Below are positions 25,846 through 34,546 of a stretch of DNA of 64,000 bases, piece after piece (within the stretch, counting starts at the first letter, position 1; every line of letters starts with the position of its first letter). The stretch covers positions 248,001 through 312,000 of the forward strand of contig JACJYA010000006.1 of NCBI GenBank assembly GCA_020636315.1, read 5' to 3'. A model generated the notes under the pieces. The model was not told where the DNA came from. It made no database searches and saw only the letters and a list, made by a program, of their open reading frames with translations. This stretch comes from Lewinellaceae bacterium (GTDB lineage: Bacteria; Bacteroidota; Bacteroidia; Chitinophagales; Saprospiraceae). The position numbers were made by a program, and so were the translations under genes.

Positions 25846-27363
25846 ATGATCTGGGAAGCACTCATCAGAATAGCGATCATCGGTACCGAACGGGGTACGC
25901 TTCCTGAACCGGCCCAGGAAGCATTATCCCGTTTAGGGGTCGATACGGAGGCCGATCCGGCAAGAGCTGTACTGGAAGGAGCAGCTCTTTATCATCAATT
26001 GCGGCGAGCCGGATTCCCGATCGGCACTTTCGAAGGAGAACTTCCTCTTCAGGCAGAGGCCGCCCCGGAAGGTAAGAGTCCGGTTTCAGGCCGATCGGCC
26101 CGCCATTTGAAACTCATCCTGGAAGGAAGGTTCCGGAAAGCCCTTCCCGAATACTTGCAACTGCTGAAAACACACCAGAAAAGCATTCCTCCCGAGCACC
26201 TGTCGGCGCTGTTCTACTTCAGCCTTAAATCTGATGCGCTCTGGCGGATACTGCAGGAAAGCCTTTCGCCATTCTGCCGCTGGCTCCTCCGGCAGAACCC
26301 CGACTGGGAAGCTCTGGCCGGGCGGGAAGATGTCGAATCCTGGCCTGATGCCATGCACAAGGAGCAGCTTTCCATGCTCCGGTATATTCGCCGGACGCAA
26401 CCGGCAGAGGCCATATCGCTGTTGAAAAACAGTTGGGATGAGTACTCTTTTTCCGAAAAACAGGCCTTCCTTAAGGAAATGGAAACGGGCCTCGGCCGGT
26501 ACGACGAACCTTTCCTGGAGCACTGCCTTAGCGATAGCCGCAAGGGAGTACGCACCGCCGCGGCCCTGTTGCTGGCCCACCTGCCGGATTCTGCCCTTTC
26601 CGGGCGGCTTTTCTCCCGGGCCAGGGCATTGTTCCGGGAAGAAAAAAAGGGGCTGGCCTTCCATTTTCCGGAAAAACTGGACGATGAACTGAAAAGAGAC
26701 GGCATCGGGGCTGCCAGCAAGAAGCATCCCGAGGGCCAGCGCGCCGGCTGGGCTTTCGAGATGATCAGCCGGATCCCGCCCCGTCGGTGGGAAGAACACT
26801 TCAGCCGCCCTACTGTCGATACCCTTCGCCTTGTTGCCGGAACCAACCGAAAAAAACTACTTCTCGAGGGGTTGGCCAATGCGGCCATTCTTCACCAGGA
26901 CCACCGTTGGATAGAAGCCCTGCTGCGCTACTGGTGGCGAACCGATGATGAGGAAGGCTGGTCAGGCAATACCGGTAAATTGCTGATGGGAAATCTGCCC
27001 GATCCGGTATTCAATGAAATCGCTCTCCAGCACCTGCGGCAAAACCCGGGCTTCATAGAAGAAAAAAGTTTCATCTCCCAAATGCTGGGGCTGGGCGCTC
27101 ACAACTGGAATGATGCCCTGGCCCAGCTCGTGCTCCAAGGTTTTCAGCAGTGGCTTTCCGGCGCCCGCTCTTACTTCTGGAACCTCTGGCATTACAAGCG
27201 CATCCTGGAGGTGGCAGCGTACCGCATCAACCCGGGCCTGCTGGAAAACTTCCGCACGGGCTGGGATGCCCGTTCGCCGGTATGGTATCGTTGGGAAAAG
27301 GATGTGGAGCGCTTTCTCAAGGTGCTGGCTTTTCGGAGGGATATGAGAGGGGAAATGAAGTAA
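25846..27363 (+). CDS. DUF5691 family protein
   Basis: 505 residues. The start MIWEALIRIAIIGTERGTLPEPAQEALSRLG and the helical repeat-like build throughout (for example CLSDSRKGVRTAAALLLAHLPDSALSGRLFSRA) match the DUF5691 family, which is repeatedly found beside a MoxR-type AAA ATPase and a DUF5682 protein, as here. It looks like an all-alpha HEAT-type scaffold with no catalytic motif. It begins the operon 25846-33370; 116 bases separate it from the ATPase gene. The biological role of these clusters is not established; a chaperone or assembly system built around the MoxR ATPase is the usual inference. Confidence 0.82.
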   Translation: MIWEALIRIAIIGTERGTLPEPAQEALSRLGVDTEADPARAVLEGAALYHQLRRAGFPIGTFEGELPLQAEAAPEGKSPVSGRSARHLKLILEGRFRKALPEYLQLLKTHQKSIPPEHLSALFYFSLKSDALWRILQESLSPFCRWLLRQNPDWEALAGREDVESWPDAMHKEQLSMLRYIRRTQPAEAISLLKNSWDEYSFSEKQAFLKEMETGLGRYDEPFLEHCLSDSRKGVRTAAALLLAHLPDSALSGRLFSRARALFREEKKGLAFHFPEKLDDELKRDGIGAASKKHPEGQRAGWAFEMISRIPPRRWEEHFSRPTVDTLRLVAGTNRKKLLLEGLANAAILHQDHRWIEALLRYWWRTDDEEGWSGNTGKLLMGNLPDPVFNEIALQHLRQNPGFIEEKSFISQMLGLGAHNWNDALAQLVLQGFQQWLSGARSYFWNLWHYKRILEVAAYRINPGLLENFRTGWDARSPVWYRWEKDVERFLKVLAFRRDMRGEMK

Positions 27364-27479
27364 GAAAAACTTAATTTCGCTAGTGGACGGGTGGCTAATA
27401 CTGACAGGCTGAAGCCATGCAACACACTCTAAGCCCACCTGGCCATCAACGAAAATTTTTTACCTGAAAATCTTCGAAC

Positions 27480-28568
27480 ATGCCAGACCAGAGCATTCTC
27501 CGCCTGCCGGCTGAAGAAGCCTACGCTAAAGAGCTAAAGGCCCTCAGAGCTGCCGATAATCACCCCAGGCCTCCCAACTGGCTGCTCTCCCCCCGGGCGG
27601 TGGCCACCTACCTCCTGGGCGGCCAACTGGAGGACGGCACCGAGATCGAACCCAAATACTACGGTAGCCGCCGGCTCATTGAGGTGGCAGTGGCCACTCT
27701 GGCCACTGACCGGGCCTTACTCCTCACCGGCATTCCGGGAACGGCCAAAACCTGGGTCTCGGAACATCTGGCGGCAGCCATTTCCGGTACTTCCCGCCTG
27801 TTGGTACAGGGGACTGCCGGGCTGAGTGAGGAGGCCCTTCGGTACGGCTGGAACTATGCCCGCCTGATCGCCGAAGGGCCGTCGGAAAAGGCACTCGTTC
27901 CCAGCCCCATTATGCTGGCCATGAAGGAGGGAAAGATCGCCCGGATTGAAGAACTCACCCGTATCCCTTCAGATGTTCAGGATGCCCTCATTACCGTACT
28001 TTCCGAAAAAATATTGCCCATTCCCGAGCTGAACACCGATATACAGGCGCGCCAGGGCTTTAACATTATTGCCACTGCCAACGATCGCGACAAGGGCATC
28101 AACGAATTATCCAGTGCACTGAGGCGCCGTTTCAACACGGTCGTCATGCCCCTTCCCGCCAGCCTGGAAGAGGAGGTCACCATCGTCAAAAACCGCGTGG
28201 CCCAGATCGGCTCTACTCTGGAGCTTCCTCCCAAAGCAGCGCCCATTGAGGAGGTCCGCCGGCTGGTGACCATCTTCCGGGAGCTCCGCAATGGTAAAAC
28301 AGAGGATGGCAAACGCAAGTTAAAATCGCCGAGCAGTACATTGAGCACCGCCGAGGCCATTTCCGTGATCAGCAGCGGGCAGGCCCTGGCCACCCACTTC
28401 GGCGGCGGAGAGGCCAGCGCTGCCGACATCGCCGGCGGGCTTGCCGGAGCAGTCATCAAAGATCCGGTGCAGGACAAGGCCGCCTGGCTGGAATACCTGG
28501 AAACGGTGGTTAAAGAACGCGACGGATGGAATGACCTGTACGATGCCTGTAAAGAGCTGACAGACTAA
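27480..28568 (+). CDS. MoxR-type AAA ATPase of the DUF5691/DUF5682 cluster
   Basis: 362 residues. Walker A GIPGTAKT (with the TAKT variant), Walker B-like IARIEELTRIPSDVQDALITVLSEK, sensor 1 NIIATANDRDKGINELSSALRRRFNTVVMPLP, and the arginine finger region SALRRRF. The MoxR family of AAA+ chaperones usually works with a von Willebrand A protein to mature or insert cofactors into targets. Its stop overlaps the next start (TAATG at 28566), so translation of the acyltransferase is coupled. The nearest vWA gene in the window is coxE-like at 44.7 kb, with its own MoxR partner. Confidence 0.92.
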   Translation: MPDQSILRLPAEEAYAKELKALRAADNHPRPPNWLLSPRAVATYLLGGQLEDGTEIEPKYYGSRRLIEVAVATLATDRALLLTGIPGTAKTWVSEHLAAAISGTSRLLVQGTAGLSEEALRYGWNYARLIAEGPSEKALVPSPIMLAMKEGKIARIEELTRIPSDVQDALITVLSEKILPIPELNTDIQARQGFNIIATANDRDKGINELSSALRRRFNTVVMPLPASLEEEVTIVKNRVAQIGSTLELPPKAAPIEEVRRLVTIFRELRNGKTEDGKRKLKSPSSTLSTAEAISVISSGQALATHFGGGEASAADIAGGLAGAVIKDPVQDKAAWLEYLETVVKERDGWNDLYDACKELTD

Positions 28569-29986
28569 TGGTATTCAGCAGCGCCCTCTTCGTTTTCTAC
28601 TTCCTGCCGGTATTCCTGCTGGCCTATCTGGCCACCCCACCGCCCTGCCGCAACTGGACGGCATTGGCGGGCAGCCTGGCCTTTTATGCCTGGGGCGCTC
28701 CTCTTTTTATCTTTGTGCTCATCGCTTCCAGCCTGGCCGATCATTTCATCGCCCGCAAGATCGGCAGGCTTTACGACAGCACGTTGCGCCGGCGGTGGTT
28801 GTGGGTTTCCATTGCGCTTAACCTCGGCCTGCTGGGATACTTCAAGTACGCCAACTTTTTTGTCGAGAACATCAACAGCCTGCTGGTTAACTTTGGAGCC
28901 CAGCCGGCGAAATGGGCGGAAGTGGCGCTGCCTATCGGCATTTCCTTTTTCACTTTTCAGAAACTGAGTTATGTTATTGACGTCTATAACCGGCGCATGC
29001 CCGCTCTGGAAAAGGCAAGGGACGTACTTCTTTATATCGCCCTTTTCCCCCAGTTGATCGCCGGGCCCATTGTTCGTTACCATGAGATCGCTGAACAACT
29101 AAACAGGCGCAGCCAGAATTACAACCTCAACCACCGGATCAACGGCTTGTTCCGCTTTGCTGTAGGCCTGGCCAAGAAGCTCTTCATTGCTGATGTGATG
29201 GGCGCGGCAGCAGAGGATGCCTTTCAGATGGAAGCCATCGGAAACCTGAGCACTTCCGAGGCATGGATTATCATTACAGCTTATGCTTTCCAGATCTATT
29301 TCGATTTTTCCGCCTATTCGGATATGGCCATCGGCCTGGGTAAATTGATGGGGTTTGACTTTCCGGAGAATTTCAACTTCCCGTACATCTCGGGCAGTAT
29401 CACCGAATTCTGGCGGCGCTGGCATATTACCCTCAGCAACTGGATGCGGGATTACCTCTACATTCCGCTGGGGGGGAACCGGAGGGGGCGCCGGCGCACC
29501 TTTTTCAACCTGTGGATAGTCTTCCTGTTGTCAGGCCTGTGGCACGGGGCAGCCTGGGCTTTTGTCTTGTGGGGCGCCTGGCATGGCTTGTTTCTGGTTA
29601 TGGAAAAACTCTTTTTGCAACGCTGGCTGAAAGCGGCAGGAAGGTGGATAAGCGTGCCGGTTACCTTTTTTGTAGTACTCATGGGCTGGGTTTTGTTCCG
29701 GGCCGAATCGCTGGAGATGGCAGGCAAATATTACCAGGCTTTGTTCCGCTGGCAGGAGGTTGAGTGGCATTTTTCCAGCCAGTTCTGGTTCACCTTCACC
29801 CTGGCTGCCCTGATCAGCTTCACTCCCGCGCTCGGCAGGCTTTCTTACCAGTTGGATGAGGTTTATCATAGCCGTATTGGCCTGGCCATAACGGGCAAAG
29901 GCGCCTTTTCCCTGGTGATCTTAGCCCTTTGTTTCTCGGAAGTGGCCGTGAGTGGCTTTCATCCGTTCATCTACTTCCGTTTTTGA
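28568..29986 (+). CDS. MBOAT family O-acyltransferase (AlgI-like)
   Basis: 472 residues with about ten membrane spans. MBOAT markers: LGLLGYFKYANFFVENINSLL, LPIGISFFTFQKLSYVIDVY, LIAGPIVRYHEIAEQL, FDFSAYSDMAIGLGKLMGFDFPENFNFPYISGSITEFWRRWHITLSNWMRDYLYIPLGGNRRG, and LLSGLWHGAAWAFVLWGAWHG with the catalytic His. AlgI/PatB-type enzymes pass acetyl groups across the membrane to a polysaccharide or peptidoglycan acetyltransferase partner. The partner here is the AlgX/AlgJ-like gene 11 bases downstream. Its start overlaps the stop of the MoxR gene, which is unusual for this enzyme class. Confidence 0.93.
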   Translation: MVFSSALFVFYFLPVFLLAYLATPPPCRNWTALAGSLAFYAWGAPLFIFVLIASSLADHFIARKIGRLYDSTLRRRWLWVSIALNLGLLGYFKYANFFVENINSLLVNFGAQPAKWAEVALPIGISFFTFQKLSYVIDVYNRRMPALEKARDVLLYIALFPQLIAGPIVRYHEIAEQLNRRSQNYNLNHRINGLFRFAVGLAKKLFIADVMGAAAEDAFQMEAIGNLSTSEAWIIITAYAFQIYFDFSAYSDMAIGLGKLMGFDFPENFNFPYISGSITEFWRRWHITLSNWMRDYLYIPLGGNRRGRRRTFFNLWIVFLLSGLWHGAAWAFVLWGAWHGLFLVMEKLFLQRWLKAAGRWISVPVTFFVVLMGWVLFRAESLEMAGKYYQALFRWQEVEWHFSSQFWFTFTLAALISFTPALGRLSYQLDEVYHSRIGLAITGKGAFSLVILALCFSEVAVSGFHPFIYFRF

Positions 29987-29997
29987 AAAATGAAAAT

Positions 29998-31131
29998 ATG
30001 CTGATCGTAAAAAGAGTGGTTTGGACGCTGGTTTTGCTGTTGCTTTGTGCCCCGATGCTATTGCAACTCTCCGGTACAATACTGGGGCGGCCGCTCAAAG
30101 GATGGCAACCACCACCCGAACCGGACACGCTAAGCTGGGAAAGCTGGTCCGAAGGCCAATGGCAGGGCTATGCTGAAGAGCAGGCCCGTTACCGACTAAA
30201 TGCCCGCCCTTTTCTCGCCCGGCTCAACAACCAGCTGAAGTATTCCCTGTTTGGAAAGCTGAACGCTCACAACATCTTCATGGGCAAGAATGGCTACCTG
30301 TACGAAGGGATCTACATCTGGTCGTATCTTGGGATGGATTATCAGGGGGAAGAAAGCATTGCCGAGAACGTGGCCATGCTGGAATCCATAGCCGACAGCC
30401 TGAAAGCCAACGGCAGCCAGATGCTTTTTGTGCTGGCCTCCGGCAAAGCGACGTTTATGCCCGAAAACCTGCCGCCCCGCTATGACACCATTCCCAAACG
30501 CACCAACAACTATGAAACCTACCGGCAACACCTGCTGCAGTCGAGCATTCCTACGCTCGACCTCAACCAGTACCTACTGGATATGAAGGATACCGCCTCA
30601 TATAAACTATATACCAAAGGGAATACCCACTGGAGCGCCTATGCCCTCTATTCCGTTACGGATACGCTGCTTCGGACGATCGAGCAACTGCTGCATAAAG
30701 ACCTGCCGGATTATTATTATGGGCCGCTGGTGGTGGAAGATCAGGCCCGAGGCCTGGACGACGGCATCTTTCAGTCCCTGAACCTGCTTTGGACAGGCCT
30801 GAAAGACGAATATGCCTACAGGGATATCCTCCTGAACCCGGAACAACCGCCCGGAGTTTACCGCCCGAAAGTGTGGGTAATAGGCGACAGTTTCTACGGC
30901 ACCCTGATGGATGCCCGCATCCCCCACCGGTTTTTCAGCGATAGCTCTCTGTTTTTTTATTATTTCAATGAAATGAGAACCCTGGATGGAAGGCACTACC
31001 CACTTGACGGCACAGAAAAACAACGCCGGGAAGTTGAAAAACAGGACCTGATCCTTATCTTCATCACCGACGGCAACATCGGCGCCTGCTGCTGGGGAAT
31101 GACGGGAACATTTTTCAATCTATTTAATTAA
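29998..31131 (+). CDS. AlgX/AlgJ-like SGNH-type acetyltransferase partner of the MBOAT protein
   Basis: 377 residues from the ATG at 29998. A single N-terminal membrane anchor (LIVKRVVWTLVLLLLCAPMLLQL) precedes an outer domain of the alginate O-acetyltransferase AlgX/AlgJ type: YRLNARPFLARLNNQLKYSLFGKLN, IFMGKNGYLYEGIYIWSYLG, KLYTKGNTHWSAYALYSVTDTLL (catalytic Asp/His region, here GNTHWSA) and VWVIGDSFYGTLMD (GDSF, nucleophile Ser). It would take acetyl groups from the MBOAT protein and place them on a surface polymer. The polymer is unknown, since no polysaccharide synthesis genes are adjacent. Confidence 0.85.
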   Translation: MLIVKRVVWTLVLLLLCAPMLLQLSGTILGRPLKGWQPPPEPDTLSWESWSEGQWQGYAEEQARYRLNARPFLARLNNQLKYSLFGKLNAHNIFMGKNGYLYEGIYIWSYLGMDYQGEESIAENVAMLESIADSLKANGSQMLFVLASGKATFMPENLPPRYDTIPKRTNNYETYRQHLLQSSIPTLDLNQYLLDMKDTASYKLYTKGNTHWSAYALYSVTDTLLRTIEQLLHKDLPDYYYGPLVVEDQARGLDDGIFQSLNLLWTGLKDEYAYRDILLNPEQPPGVYRPKVWVIGDSFYGTLMDARIPHRFFSDSSLFFYYFNEMRTLDGRHYPLDGTEKQRREVEKQDLILIFITDGNIGACCWGMTGTFFNLFN

Positions 31132-31132
31132 T

Positions 31133-33370
31133 ATGTACAGCGTTTACGGCATACGGCATCATGGCCCGGGCTCCTCGCGCAGCCTGTTGCGCGCACTTGA
31201 AGCACAGCCGCCGGACTGCCTGCTCATTGAAGCGCCCGCCGACGCTGAGCCGGTGCTGGAATACGCCTTACACCCTGATATCATTCCCCCGGTGGCCATT
31301 TTGCTGTACGATGATAAAGACCTGAGCAAGGCTTCCTACCTGCCCTTTGCCGGCTTCTCTCCGGAGTGGCAGGCTATTCAGTACGGTTTGGCCCAAGGCA
31401 TTCCGGTTCGCTTTATGGACCTTCCCATGAGCATGCAGTTCCAGATGGAGGAAAACGAAAAAAGCCAGTTGGAGATCCCCCTGCCCTCTTCTGAGAATGA
31501 GGGGCCCATCGTCAGGGACCCTATGGGATACATCGCCGAGATCGCCGGTTATTCGGACAGTGAACGCTGGTGGGAGGCTACTTTCGAGCAACCGGATAAT
31601 GAAAGCGACATTTTTAAATCCATTGTTGAGCTCAACACCGCATTGCGCGATGAACCGGGCCGGCGGGAAACCCGCCATAACAGAGTACGGGAAGCTTATA
31701 TGCGAAAGGCGTTGCGAAAAGCACTGGCTGATGGTTATAAAAAAGTGGCCGTCGTTTGCGGAGCATGGCATGCTCCTGCTCTTCACAACCTGGCGCGTTT
31801 TAAACCCAAAGAAGACAACGCCCTGCTCAAAGGCCTGCGCAAAAAAAAGATCGCGGCCACCTGGATCCCCTGGAGCTACCAGCGCCTGGCCTTTCAAAGC
31901 GGCTATCGGGCCGGCGTTATTTCTCCGGCCTGGTACGAATTGCTTTTTGAACGGCGCGGCGATGCCGTTCAGTGGTGGATGGCGCGGGTAGCCGGGCTTT
32001 TGCGAAAGGAAGGATTCAACGCTTCTGCAGCCCATGCCACCGAAGCGGCCCGCCTGGCCTACACGCTGGCTGCTCTCCGGCAACTGCCCATTGCCGGTAT
32101 TGAGGAAATGAAAGAAGCGGTTCTCGCCGTCTATTGCAATGGAAATGAAGAACCCCTGAAGATCATAGAAGAACAACTGATCATCGGCAACGAGATCGGT
32201 GAAGTACCAGCCGATATTCCCCAGGTCCCCCTCCAAAAAGACCTGGAGAGCCGCATCCGGTCCCTGCGCCTGACGAAAGCCTTCAGGTCCGCAGTCCCCG
32301 AAACCAAAGAACTCGATCTGCGCAAACCCAACCATCTGGACACCAGCCACCTGTTGCATCAGCTCAATATCCTGGAGATTCCCTGGGGTTCCGTACTGGA
32401 AGCGCCGGAAAACCGGCTGGGCAGCTTCCACGAAAACTGGCGCCTGGAATGGCAGCCGGAATTCACCATTAAAGTAATTGAGGCAGGCATGTGGGGCAAT
32501 ACGGTTTACAACGCCGCCACTTTTTACATTCAGAAGAAAGCCGCTGAAACCGATCAGCTTTCTGTGCTGGCCGGGTTGGCGCGCGAAGCTTTACTGGCCG
32601 GTATTACCACTGCTTTCGACCCTCTTGTTGCCCGTATAGAGGATGCGGCCTCTCTTGCCAAAGATGTTTTTTTACTGATGGAAGCCCTGCCACCCCTGGC
32701 CGATATTGCTCGCTACGGTGACACCCGGCAGACCGATGTCGGATCGGCCCGGGCACTGATCCGGCACATAGTGCCCCGCATCTGTATAGGCCTGCCCGGA
32801 GCCCTGCTCAACATAGAAGAGGGCCCCGCCCGGGAGTGGCTCAACCTTATCGTTCAGAATAACCGGGCCATAAACCTGTTCAGTGAAGAGGCCGAACAGA
32901 GCCTTTGGGCCAACGCGCTGAGGAAGATAACAGAGGCAGGCGTTGCCCACTCCCTACTCCGCGGATTGTGCGCCCGAATATTATTCGACCGTTCGATACA
33001 CCTTCCGGAAGAAACGGCCCGGCTCATGAGCTATTCCTTGTCGGCTGCTGACGAAGCCCAGAACGGCGCCCTCTGGCTGGAAGGGTTTCTCTACGGGAGC
33101 GGGCTCCTGCTCATTCACATTCCGCAACTATGGCCCATACTCGATCAATGGATCGCGGAAATGCCCGCCAGCCACTTCAGCGAAGTACTTCCGCTTCTTC
33201 GCCGGGCATTTTCCAACTTTACGGTTCCGGAACGCGAAAACATGCTGCGCATCGCCAGAAAAGGGTATAAAGAACACCATCAGGAGGATTCAGGTGAAGC
33301 TGCTGCCTTTAATCAGAAACGGGCAAAGACGGTGTTGCCAACCGTAAGGCTGTTGCTGGGGCTGGAGTAA
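31133..33370 (+). CDS. DUF5682 family protein (possible TIKI/TraB-like hydrolase fold)
   Basis: 745 residues. The start MYSVYGIRHHGPGSSRSLLRALEAQPPDCLLIEAPADAEPVLEYA is the DUF5682 signature. Further on, KKVAVVCGAWHAPALHNLARF resembles the GxxH element of TIKI/TraB/EreA-type metal-dependent hydrolases, and R/H residues in GIRHHG may complete the site; this fold link is my inference. The C-terminal two thirds is helical and unassigned. Its start lies one base after the AlgX-like stop (TAATATG), so it is translationally linked to the acetyltransferase pair. Clusters of this family usually end with a vWA protein, which is absent here. Confidence 0.85.
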   Translation: MYSVYGIRHHGPGSSRSLLRALEAQPPDCLLIEAPADAEPVLEYALHPDIIPPVAILLYDDKDLSKASYLPFAGFSPEWQAIQYGLAQGIPVRFMDLPMSMQFQMEENEKSQLEIPLPSSENEGPIVRDPMGYIAEIAGYSDSERWWEATFEQPDNESDIFKSIVELNTALRDEPGRRETRHNRVREAYMRKALRKALADGYKKVAVVCGAWHAPALHNLARFKPKEDNALLKGLRKKKIAATWIPWSYQRLAFQSGYRAGVISPAWYELLFERRGDAVQWWMARVAGLLRKEGFNASAAHATEAARLAYTLAALRQLPIAGIEEMKEAVLAVYCNGNEEPLKIIEEQLIIGNEIGEVPADIPQVPLQKDLESRIRSLRLTKAFRSAVPETKELDLRKPNHLDTSHLLHQLNILEIPWGSVLEAPENRLGSFHENWRLEWQPEFTIKVIEAGMWGNTVYNAATFYIQKKAAETDQLSVLAGLAREALLAGITTAFDPLVARIEDAASLAKDVFLLMEALPPLADIARYGDTRQTDVGSARALIRHIVPRICIGLPGALLNIEEGPAREWLNLIVQNNRAINLFSEEAEQSLWANALRKITEAGVAHSLLRGLCARILFDRSIHLPEETARLMSYSLSAADEAQNGALWLEGFLYGSGLLLIHIPQLWPILDQWIAEMPASHFSEVLPLLRRAFSNFTVPERENMLRIARKGYKEHHQEDSGEAAAFNQKRAKTVLPTVRLLLGLE

Positions 33371-33479
33371 GTTGTTGTTTGTCGGTAGTTGATTGGGATC
33401 ACTCCAATACTTAATGAGAATTTAACGCGCGCTTAATGTTCAATTAAGCTCAATTTGTGATTTTTGTGTCGTATTCAGA

Positions 33480-33749
33480 AAGAAAGGGATCAAAAGAAAT
33501 AAATGTTGATTTCTTGCTGTCATCTTCTCTTATGATGCTAATCTTTCCTGCAATCTAAAGTCGCTTTCGTGGCCAGGGTCGTGTTGCCCAACATGACGCT
33601 GGCACCTTTTTAATCCAGGCTTAATAAACACTTAACATCCAATTCACAAGAGAAGAAGATATTGAACCGCGAAAAGTATTCGTATCCTATACTGTAGCCC
33701 TATAAATGTTTCTTTGCTGGCTATGCTATTCAGGCATAGCCTTTTTTTT
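33480..33749 (+). ncRNA. Candidate structured small RNA
   Basis: A plus-strand terminator closes a gene-free stretch that folds well. CTTCTCTT (33524-33531) pairs with AAGAGAAG (33648-33655). Inside lies a hairpin with GTCGTGTT/AACATGAC (33578-33585 with 33590-33597), a G.G mismatch, CCAG/CTGG, a bulged G and GTG/CAC, ending at 33605. A closing helix, open bubble and long apical hairpin recall 6S RNA in outline, but I see no sequence proof and no good promoter. The 5' end is approximate. Confidence 0.35.
33719..33749 (+). terminator. Rho-independent terminator
   Basis: GGCTATGC (33719-33726) pairs with GCATAGCC (33734-33741), followed by eight T. It lies 350 bases beyond the DUF5682 stop, too far for a simple operon end, which favours a separate transcript such as the candidate RNA. 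Confidence 0.85.
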
Positions 33750-33775
33750 ACCTTCTGCGAAAGATTTCATGTCCT

Positions 33776-34543
33776 TCATTCTTCTTCTTCGAAAGTGTCC
33801 TGTTCTTTATGTTCTTCCAGCCAGAAGTTGTTGTACCCCAGCCCGACGGTAATACTGATCATCTGAAGGTTGAGCAACTCGAGTAAGGCCAGGAAGGTAA
33901 CAATCGCATGGATGCGGTTTTTACATTCCGTAAAAACTTCCTTGAAGCTGGCCCGCTGGCCGTTGCGCACTTTAGAAAAAATATGAGCCTGCTGCTCTTC
34001 GATAGTATAATTGAATTGTACGATCCGGTGCACTGACTTGGGGTGAGTCGTTTCGAACTGCTCCATTACCCGTTCGAATGCCCGGAGAAGTTTGAAAAGA
34101 GTAACCGATTCCAGCTCGGCATCCACCAGAGCTTTGTTGGCAATGCGCTGCAACTCCCGGGATACGTTGCCCCGGTAGGACTGCATACCCCGCTGCTCTT
34201 CCATTCGCCGCATTTCTTCCAGCACGCTTTTATAGCGTTTGTATTCCAGCAGGCGCTGCACCAGTTCTTCCCTCGGGTCGATCTCATTGCCTTCTTCATC
34301 GACCGGTTTGCGCGGCAGCAGCATCTTGGCCTTGATGCGACAGAGTGTTGCCGCCACCAGTATGAATTCGCTGGCCAGATCGATGTTCATCCGCTCCATC
34401 TGCCGGATGTATTCCAGGAAGTCATCTGTGATCTTTGCGATGGGGATGTCGTAAATATCCAGTTCGTCCCGCTCGATGAAGAAGAGCAGCAGGTCGAAAG
34501 GGCCCTCAAACTGAGGGAGTTTTATGGTGTAGGAGTTATCCAT
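33776..34543 (-). CDS. scpA: Segregation and condensation protein A
   Basis: 255 residues. Kleisin of the SMC-ScpAB condensin. Seen: IKLPQFEGPFDLLLFFIERDELDIYDIPIAKITDDFLEYI (N-terminal SMC-neck binding region), LASEFILVAATLCRIKAKMLLPRKP, the acidic linker DEEGNEIDPREELVQRLLEYKRYK, and a C-terminal winged helix (FKEVFTECKNRIHAIVTFLALLELLNLQMISI). Normal length. It follows the Uma2-type gene by three bases on the same strand, so they are probably cotranscribed; scpB is not here. Confidence 0.95.
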   Translation of the reverse strand: MDNSYTIKLPQFEGPFDLLLFFIERDELDIYDIPIAKITDDFLEYIRQMERMNIDLASEFILVAATLCRIKAKMLLPRKPVDEEGNEIDPREELVQRLLEYKRYKSVLEEMRRMEEQRGMQSYRGNVSRELQRIANKALVDAELESVTLFKLLRAFERVMEQFETTHPKSVHRIVQFNYTIEEQQAHIFSKVRNGQRASFKEVFTECKNRIHAIVTFLALLELLNLQMISITVGLGYNNFWLEEHKEQDTFEEEE

Positions 34544-34546
34544 ATA

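Larger units (their letters stand above)
33371..33775. other. Intergenic region with hairpins and a candidate RNA
   Basis: About 405 bases between two convergent genes. It contains a perfect 7-base inverted repeat GCTTAAT/ATTAAGC (33431-33449), a strong hairpin at 33569-33605, an 8-base long-range complement (33524-33531 with 33648-33655), and a plus-strand terminator at 33719-33749. No protein gene is visible. Confidence 0.6.
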
